Assembly: GCA_005879255.1 (NCBI GenBank)
Contig: VBKY01000359.1
Location: forward strand, 1-11,211
From: Deltaproteobacteria bacterium
Lineage (GTDB): Bacteria; Desulfobacterota_B; Binatia; UBA9968
Direction of reading: 5' to 3'
DNA length: 11,211 bases
Below, piece by piece: positions 6,140 to 11,211 of the stretch. Made by a program: the position numbers and the translations under genes. The notes under the pieces are model-generated. The model worked only from the letters and a program-made list of their open reading frames with translations, was not told where the DNA came from and searched no databases. How positions within the stretch are numbered: the first letter of the stretch is position 1; the number at the start of each line of letters is the position of its first letter.

Positions 6140-7518
6140 ATGGCATTCACACGCAGACAATTTCTATGTCGATCATTCGGAGCTTTTGGAGCGGCGGCCT
6201 TAGCTTTTGAACGATTCGGTCTATTCAACGCATTAGCGCAGTCGGCCGGTGATTATAAAGCCTTGGTTTGCATCTTCCTTTTCGGCGGCAACGACGCCGG
6301 CAACATGGTAATTCCCTATACCGACTATGCGACCTATTCCGCTGCGCGCCAGGCCGCCCAACTCGCCATACCACAAACAAGCCTGCTGCAGATCTCTCCG
6401 CCAAGTATCGCCGGAAGCGTATTTGGATTACACCCGAGCTTGACTGGTCTCCACGAGCTCTGGGGCATGGGCAAACTGGGCGTCGTCTGCAACGTGGGCC
6501 CATTGGTGGAGCCCACCAATCGAACGAGCTACAGAAACGGCACGGTTCGCGTGCCTCTGAACCTCTTCTCCCACTCCGATCAACAGAATCAGTGGCAAAC
6601 ATCGGTTTCCAATGGCTCCAGCTCCGCCGGTTGGGGGGGACGAATCGCCGACAACACGTAGCGGGCACGCCGATTTTTACGAGCGGAAACATTGAGCGTC
6701 CCTTGGCGATTGCCGCGGCTCCGACCCGTCTCGACGGCGCATTGCGACTCGACGGCTTTCCGAATCCGCCTGACAACGACGCTCGGTACAAGTCGATGCA
6801 AAATCTTTTGCAGAGCGATCAAATGCTGACCCTGGTACGCGGAGCGAGTCGAGTAACCAATGAAGCTTTGATGGTGGAACGCGCGTTGAGAACGGCTGGC
6901 GATCCTTTGGTGCCGCCGTTTCCGCTGAATCCGCGCACCAGCTTGGGCAATCAACTCGAGCAAATCGCTAAGCTCATTAGCTTGAGGGGCGCTCTCGGCA
7001 TGAACCGCCAGATTTTCTTCTGTTCGCTCGGCGGCTTTGACACGCACACTGGCCAAGTTACCGGCGGCGTTCCGGCGACTGGAACGCACGCAAATCTTCT
7101 CGCTCAGGTAAGTGGAGCGATGCGGGTATTTTACGACGCCATCGCCGCAATGGGGTTAGCCGACCAAGTAACGACGTTCACCCTGTCCGACTTCGCGCGG
7201 ACCCAAGTACCCAATGGAACCCTGGGGACCGACCACGCTTGGGGAGCTCACCATTTTGTCATGGGCGGCGCAGTTCGCGGCGGAGATCTCTACGGCATAC
7301 CAACCTCCAATGGCACCGTTTTCCCGACGTTGGCACCCAATGGTCCCGATGATACGGACAGTGGAACCAGCGCGCGCGGACGCTGGATACCAACCGCGGC
7401 AGTTGACCAATACGGCGCGACGCTCGCTTCGTGGTTCGGCGTGATTAACGCGGATCTCCCCGCGGTGTTTCCGAACATCGGCCGCTTCAATGCGACCAAC
7501 TTAGGGTTCATGTTGTAA
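6140..7518 (+). pseudogene. DUF1501 family Tat-exported protein, frame-disrupted
   Basis: From ATG 6140 the first frame gives a twin-arginine signal (TRRQFLC at 4-10, hydrophobic stretch to about 33, ALA cleavage site), FLFGGNDAGNMVIP typical of DUF1501, and WGGRIADNT, then TAG at 6659-6661. The remaining protein continues in another frame from about 6658 (VAGTPIFTSGN onward) to TAA at 7516-7518, with LGGFDTHTGQ (near 7028) and SDFARTQVPNGTLGTDHAWG plus HHFVMGG (7187-7270), the family's late metal-site-like motifs. In relatives I recall roughly 15 residues between the WGGR-AD and VAGTPIF motifs; here they abut, so a deletion of length 3n+1 is the simplest explanation. DUF1501 proteins belong to the alkaline phosphatase/sulfatase-like group and lack a defined reaction. 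AAAGGAG at 6127-6133 overlaps the DUF1800 stop, so the two were translated as one unit. It may be a pseudogene or a sequence error. Confidence 0.85.
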
Positions 7519-7597
7519 TGCGATAACCAAGATCCGTTCCATCGAGAATTTCACGTTAGGCTCACTTCGCTCGATATTCAGTCGCACCTACAATTTC

Positions 7598-8722
7598 TTA
7601 TACGGCTCTGAGCGCTTGGATGATATTCAGCCGCGCCGCGCCCACGGCGGGCAAGAAACCGCCGATCAAACCCATCAACACCGAGAAGCCAAGGGAAGTC
7701 GCGACGATCGACGGTGACAGCGCGAAGGAAAACGCCAGCTCCGAAAATGAGCCGAAGTTGAGCGTCGAGATCGTAAAGAATTGCAGCAGCGACGCAATCC
7801 CCAATCCGATCAAACCGCCGCCGAGCGACAAGAACAACGACTCGATCAGAAAAGCCTGCAAAATACTCCGCCGATAAAAGCCAAGCGCGCGCAACGTGCC
7901 GATTTCGACCGTCCGGTTGGCCACCGCGCCGTACATGGTGATCATCGCGCCGATCATGGCTCCGGTACTAAAGATCACCGTAATGAATATTCCCAGTATA
8001 CGGATGAACGTCGCCATCATTTCGGACTGCTCTTCGAAGAATTTCTTCTCGCGTTTGGCGGCGAAGTATTGCAGCCGGTTGTCGCCCTCGAACGCGGTTG
8101 AGAGATAAATCGTCCGGATTCTTGAGCCGCAGTGTCACTGTGGAAAGAGACGAGCGCTTGAAAGCGTCGGCGATCTGATTGAGATCGCCCCAAAGCTCCG
8201 AATCAAAACCGCTGCCGTCCGAGTCAAAAATGCCGACCACCGTCCAAACGTCGCCGCCGAACTTCACCTTCTCGCCGATCTGCGCGCCGGCGAAACGATT
8301 GGTAATCCCGGCGCCGGCGATCACCTCACGCGCGCCCCAGCGAAACATCCGCCCCTGGACGACGCGGACTTGCGGCCGCAATTGAAATGCCGGCTCCTCG
8401 ACGCCACGAACCGTCACATTGCTAATGCCTTCAGCGCCGAGCTTGTTCAAATTTATAATCACGACAACCTCTTTGGAGCTCATCGGCCGCCCGTCCGGAA
8501 AACGTGCCACCTGCGGCATGTTGACGATAATTCCGGCGGCTTCCCGATCGAGGATGCTCATGATCTCGCTCATCGCTGCTTTACGCACGACGATCACGTT
8601 ATCGTCGGACCCGGTCGATCGGCGAAAACGAAGACAACCAGCGCGATGCCAAACATAGTAATCGCCGTCGTCAACCGGCGCGAGATCGAACTGCGAAGTA
8701 TGTATTTGAGAGGAATCTGCAC
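7598..8722 (-). pseudogene. FtsX/MacB-type ABC transporter permease, broken by two frame lesions
   Basis: Three consecutive frames together give one recognisable permease. Frame 1 from GTG 8722: QIPLKYILRSSISRRLTTA, then a TM segment ending in VVFVFA at 8621. Frame 2 (about 8618-8109): STGSDDNVIVVRKAAMSEI through the periplasmic MacB-like domain (VTVRGVEEPAFQLRPQVRVV, FDSELWGDLNQIADAF) to LRLKNPDD. Frame 3 (about 8101-7598): FEGDNRLQYFAAKREKKFFEEQ, then the FtsX domain with TM helices, MYGAVANRTVEIGTLRALGF coupling segment, and the C-terminus LNIIQALRAV before TAA. Lesion A (8615-8623) appears to lack about 14 codons of the first TM/periplasmic junction and shifts frame; lesion B (8099-8111) shifts it again with perhaps a few bases lost. 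The GTG start lies 7 nt after the upstream permease stop. It would be the second permease of the exporter. Real decay and assembly error are both possible. Confidence 0.85.
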
Positions 8723-8729
8723 GAGGTCC

Positions 8730-9890
8730 CTACCCTACGTATCGAAGTCCTTCGACGATGCGCGTCGTCAGCACTCGCCGCAACGGGATAAAAGATGCGA
8801 TCAGACCGACCGCAAAACCAGCGATGCAACCAATCACAATAGTTTCAGGTTTGATGTAGAAAACCGGAAACCACCCTTTCGGCAGCGCGGTTTGAAATCC
8901 CTCGACGGCGGGAATCGTCACTGCCAAACCCACTGCGCTGCCTAGAATCGATAGAATCATCGACTCGCCGGCCAGTAAGAAAAACAGCTGTTTGCCGGAA
9001 AACCCCAACGCTTTGAGCACCGCGAATTCATGGGTGCGTTCGCGGGCTGACATAATCATCGTGTTTCCCACGACCAATAGAATAATGCCGATGATCACGA
9101 ACGACATGATATTCATCGCCGTGATCACGGCGCTGGCTGCCGACAAGAAACTTTGCTGAAAAGCCCGTTCCGTTTCGGTCTTGGTCTCGGCGCGCGAGTT
9201 GGTAAACAGGTTATCAATGTCTTGGGAAATCCGCGCAGAGTTATCGGGATCGTCGATGCGCACGATGTACCAGCCGATCTCACCCGCCCGATTGGGCATT
9301 TCTTGGCGGACCCGCTCGTCCACGTATTTGTAATGAAACATCATCGACGACGGATCGGTTGTTTGATCGCGCGGATAATAGATCCCGCGCACGACGAACT
9401 CCCATTGTCCGGGATAAACGTCGCCCTCCATAGGCATAATATCCCCGACCTTGAGATTGTAGCGTTCGGCGATGTCGACCCCGATGATGCAGGCGTTGCG
9501 TTCGCGCTTGAAAGCTTCGAATTGGTCGCGCTCGATCAAGAACTCGGGGTAGACATCAAAAAAACTATCCGAATCGACGGCCAAACGGGCGAAAAATTGA
9601 TTCTTATCGATGTACACACCGGAAAACCAAACCGCGTAAGTAACTTTATTGACGCCCGGTACTTGCGCGATGCGGTCGCGGTAAGCCAGAGGCAGCGGGA
9701 AAACAAATGACACGGCATGCCGAGTGATCAACCGGTTCGCCGCGGAGGCTTCAACTCCAGCGTGCCAGGCGGTGACCACGGTTTGCAGCAGGGCAAACGC
9801 CATCACGGCCACGCTGACGCCGACGATCGTCAAGAGACTTCTGAGCTTATGCCGCAACGTGTTACGCAGGAGTAACTTCAACAATTCCAT
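8730..9890 (-). CDS. ABC transporter permease, MacB/FtsX-type (intact)
   Basis: A 386-residue inner-membrane protein with the layout of type VII ABC (MacB/LolCE/FtsX) permeases. One N-terminal TM helix lies about 18-41 after the amphipathic MELLKLLLRNTLRHKLRS start. A large periplasmic domain spans about 45-250, and three TM helices about 256-279, 303-328 and 350-370 form the FtsX domain. Between TM2 and TM3 is RERTHEFAVLKALGF, the conserved cytoplasmic coupling segment. Such permeases work as dimers or heterodimers with a LolD/MacB-like ATPase, driving mechanotransmission to a periplasmic adaptor for export of lipids, peptides, lipoproteins or drugs; the substrate is not readable. The ATG start fits the family's N-terminus, although no strong Shine-Dalgarno precedes it. 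It is separated from the ATPase gene by a repeat-rich 287-bp gap but is 7 bp from the broken second permease. Confidence 0.9.
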   Translation of the reverse strand: MELLKLLLRNTLRHKLRSLLTIVGVSVAVMAFALLQTVVTAWHAGVEASAANRLITRHAVSFVFPLPLAYRDRIAQVPGVNKVTYAVWFSGVYIDKNQFFARLAVDSDSFFDVYPEFLIERDQFEAFKRERNACIIGVDIAERYNLKVGDIMPMEGDVYPGQWEFVVRGIYYPRDQTTDPSSMMFHYKYVDERVRQEMPNRAGEIGWYIVRIDDPDNSARISQDIDNLFTNSRAETKTETERAFQQSFLSAASAVITAMNIMSFVIIGIILLVVGNTMIMSARERTHEFAVLKALGFSGKQLFFLLAGESMILSILGSAVGLAVTIPAVEGFQTALPKGWFPVFYIKPETIVIGCIAGFAVGLIASFIPLRRVLTTRIVEGLRYVG

Positions 9891-9944
9891 AGCTAGGTTT
9901 CGCTGGTCCTCATTGATGGGCCGCGGACGACGCCCAAGGAACTA

Positions 9945-9964
9945 GGGCGACCGGCCGGTCGCCC
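9945..9964. repeat. 20-nt perfect palindrome, copy 1 of GGGCG...CGCCC element
   Basis: GGGCGACCGGCCGGTCGCCC is self-complementary over its whole length and is followed by CCTAC. Reading on the minus strand it begins GTAGGGGCGACC. It shares the outer GGGCG/CGCCCCTAC parts with the element at 10034, while the core differs, which is typical of dispersed REP-like elements. Confidence 0.8.
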
Positions 9965-10033
9965 CTACGCTGCGCAATCCGCATCTTCGTAATGCTCCCG
10001 GCTTTTTAATCCGGTGCGTTTTCCCTTCCTCCA

Positions 10034-10053
10034 GGGCGCAGCATGCTGCGCCC
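10034..10053. repeat. 20-nt perfect palindrome, copy 2 of GGGCG...CGCCC element
   Basis: GGGCGCAGCATGCTGCGCCC is perfectly self-complementary and again followed by CCTAC. It lies 69 bp from copy 1 in the same orientation as judged by the flanking CCTAC. Confidence 0.8.
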
Positions 10054-10076
10054 CTACAGTATGCGCCCTTTGCGTT

Positions 10077-10101
10077 CCTTCGACGTCGCTCAGGACAGGC
10101 C
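10077..10101. repeat. Dispersed-repeat motif (CCTTCGAC...GCTCAGGACAGG)
   Basis: The stretch begins CCTTCGACGTCG and ends CTCAGGACAGGCC. From memory, this CTTCGAC-(variable)-GCTCAGGACAGG string is a frequent intergenic repeat in several environmental bacterial lineages; in translation it produces the odd SFDVAQDRPF peptide. It sits 23 bp from the second palindrome, suggesting repeat elements nested in one landing site. Confidence 0.6.
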
Positions 10102-10177
10102 TTTTCGGCTCAATTTTCTTGATCCATATACGCCTTCCTCTTTTCGTGCTCTGTACGCTTTACGGTTAATCCATTTT

Positions 10178-10852
10178 TTATGCCAGCTCTCCCTTCTCCA
10201 GGTGGCGCTGCGAACGCGCCCGTTCGGCGGCGCGCGGGTCGTGGGTGACCATAAGAATAGTCTTGTTAAGCTCGCGGTTCAGCCGGTCCATGAGATCGAG
10301 CACTTCTTCCGCGGATATCTTGTCGAGATCGCCGGTCGGCTCATCAGCGACGAGGATCACCGGATCCGTCGCAATGGCTCGGGCAATCGCCACTCGCTGC
10401 TCCTGCCCGCCGGAAAGCTGGCGCGGATAATGATGCAAGCGGTCTGCGAGTCCGACTACTTCCAAGGCGGTCTCGGCGTGGCCGCGTCGTTCTTGCTTCG
10501 ACAGTGGCGTTAGTATTAGGGGCAGCTCGACGTTTTCGAGAGCCGTGAGCACGGGGATAAGATTGTAAAACTGGAAAATGAAGCCGACGTTGCGCGAGCG
10601 CCAGACGGCAAGCTCGGTCTCATTCAATTCACCGACATCGACTCCGGCGATCAGAATTTTGCCTGACGTCGGCTTGTCGATGCCCGCGATGAGGTTGAGA
10701 AGCGTGGTTTTGCCCGAACCGGACGGCCCCATGAACGCGATGAACTCTCCCTGTGAGATTTGGAGATTGATATTGCGCAACACCGGAATCTCCAGCCGGT
10801 CTCGATGATAAGATTTGTACAGCTCCTGCACTTGGATGAAAGATGAATCCAT
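10178..10852 (-). CDS. ABC transporter ATP-binding protein, LolD/MacB-like
   Basis: A 224-residue cytoplasmic ATPase of normal length for LolD/MacB-type nucleotide-binding subunits. All motifs are intact: Walker [10 protein letters not shown] (42-50), Q-loop Gln94 in [13 protein letters not shown] signature [14 protein letters not shown] (146-159), Walker B VILVADEP with catalytic Glu171, D-loop GDLD (174-177) and H-loop His204 in MVTHD. It would power the neighbouring FtsX-type permeases. The ATG at 10852 is 14 bp after the adaptor stop, consistent with one transcript; the upstream ribosome site is weak. The second signature glutamine is Glu151 (commonly LSGGQQQR), a conservative variation. 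Substrate direction is export or extraction by family logic. Confidence 0.94.
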   Translation of the reverse strand: MDSSFIQVQELYKSYHRDRLEIPVLRNINLQISQGEFIAFMGPSGSGKTTLLNLIAGIDKPTSGKILIAGVDVGELNETELAVWRSRNVGFIFQFYNLIPVLTALENVELPLILTPLSKQERRGHAETALEVVGLADRLHHYPRQLSGGQEQRVAIARAIATDPVILVADEPTGDLDKISAEEVLDLMDRLNRELNKTILMVTHDPRAAERARSQRHLEKGELA

Positions 10853-10866
10853 GGACGCCGCGATTT

Positions 10867-11211
10867 TTACTTTCCTTTGACGAAGACCTTGGCGCCGGCT
10901 TTGATCTGATCGTCCGCCTTGCTGATGACCTTATCGCCTTCCTTCAGGCCGCCCGTAATCTCGATCAGGCCAGCGAGCTTTTTGCCCGTCGTCACGGGTA
11001 TCTCGACAGCACGCTCATCTCTAATTTGAAATACCACCTGGCGACCGTTCCGCGTCGCCACTGCCGCCGCTGGAACGGTCAAAACCGGCTTGACGTTAGT
11101 TCCATCGCTGCTGGACCCCGGTGCGAGAAAAGTAATCTTTGCGCCCATCTCCGGCAGCACGCGCTGGTCGTACGCCTTGAACTTGATTTTCACCATGACC
11201 GTCGCCTTGGC
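10867..11211 (-). CDS. Periplasmic adaptor subunit, HlyD/MacA-RND type (C-terminal part; 5' end beyond window)
   Basis: The visible 114 residues are the C-terminal third or so of a membrane fusion protein. AKATVMVKIKF and LPEMGAKITFL match the end of the beta-barrel domain. VPAAAV, RNGRQVVFQI and the GLKEGDKVI segment match the membrane-proximal domain of MacA/AcrA-like adaptors. The frame is open to the window edge, so the Met at 11196 is internal, not the start. Such adaptors bridge an inner-membrane transporter and an outer-membrane channel in Gram-negative cells, which supports a diderm host. It is the first visible gene of the transporter operon, followed after 14 bp by the ATPase. No outer-membrane channel gene is seen; it could lie upstream. 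Confidence 0.9.
   Translation of the reverse strand, partial: AKATVMVKIKFKAYDQRVLPEMGAKITFLAPGSSSDGTNVKPVLTVPAAAVATRNGRQVVFQIRDERAVEIPVTTGKKLAGLIEITGGLKEGDKVISKADDQIKAGAKVFVKGK

Larger units (their letters stand above)
9891..10177. other. 287-bp repeat-rich gap inside the transporter operon
   Basis: All genes around it are minus strand and functionally linked, so the usual spacing would be a few bases. Instead the gap carries palindromes at 9945-9964 and 10034-10053 and a dispersed-repeat motif at 10077-10101, with no convincing gene. I see no stem followed by a T-run, so transcription may read through; the palindromes could form stable mRNA hairpins that change the ratio of ATPase to permease. 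Confidence 0.7.

Noticed and set aside
6633..6639. Run of seven G in the DUF1501 gene as the cause of the frame break
   Set aside because: The conserved WGGRIAD sequence is correctly encoded in the original frame through and after the run, so the break lies downstream at about 6653-6662.
7541..7575. ATCGAG/CTCGAT inverted repeat between the convergent DUF1501 and permease genes as a bidirectional terminator
   Set aside because: The stem is 6 bp with a loop of over 20 nt and has no T-tract on either side.
9153..9710. 185-codon plus-strand open frame
   Set aside because: It is fully antisense to the clear periplasmic domain of permease 1 and has no family features.
10043..10513. 156-codon plus-strand open frame starting in the repeat region
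   Set aside because: It starts inside a palindromic repeat and then runs antisense to the ATPase; the SFDVAQDRPF peptide is a repeat-derived artefact.

Overview
The window reads like a chromosomal segment from an uncultured, moderately GC-rich Gram-negative bacterium. NMT1-type solute-binding proteins, LLM-class oxidoreductases, a periplasmic adaptor with MacB-like transport genes, a Tat-exported DUF1501 protein and degenerate intergenic repeats resemble what I recall from soil and sediment lineages such as Binatota, Rokubacteria or other deltaproteobacterial-type bins. This placement is an inference; the window holds no rRNA or other phylogenetic marker.

Left part (1-3208): a solute-binding protein gene runs leftward off the window edge. 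It diverges from a predicted F420/flavin-dependent LLM-class oxidoreductase gene, and their 99-bp gap contains a 13-nt palindrome. A 204-bp gap with a striking 9-nt-period repeat (GAAC every 9 bases) separates the oxidoreductase from an intact type II-like L-asparaginase that carries Asn where the well-studied enzymes have a catalytic-site Asp. These genes could serve uptake and catabolism of small organic or amide compounds, but no operon links them.

Middle part (3209-7518): a 580-bp gap without a convincing gene holds a 10-bp-stem hairpin and a plausible promoter. It leads into a two-gene unit of a secreted DUF1800 protein and a Tat-exported DUF1501 protein. The DUF1800 protein has two almost identical tandem copies of an unfamiliar roughly 100-residue N-terminal domain. 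The DUF1501 gene is broken: its frame shifts at about 6653-6662, where about 15 conserved-region codons seem to be missing.

Right part (7598-11211, all minus strand): a periplasmic adaptor (5' end outside the window), a LolD/MacB-like ATPase, an intact FtsX/MacB-type permease and a second FtsX-type permease in the same order as transcription. Together they would make a tripartite ABC exporter or lipoprotein/envelope transporter. The second permease is broken by two separate frame-changing lesions. A 287-bp insertion-like gap between the ATPase and the first permease carries two 20-nt perfect palindromes of one family and a third dispersed-repeat motif.

The most notable signals are the recent domain duplication in the DUF1800 gene, the 9-nt-period repeat, the palindromic repeat cluster inside a transporter operon, and three frame-breaking lesions confined to two genes. 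The lesions may be real decay or assembly error. I see no CRISPR array, tRNA, rRNA or transposase.
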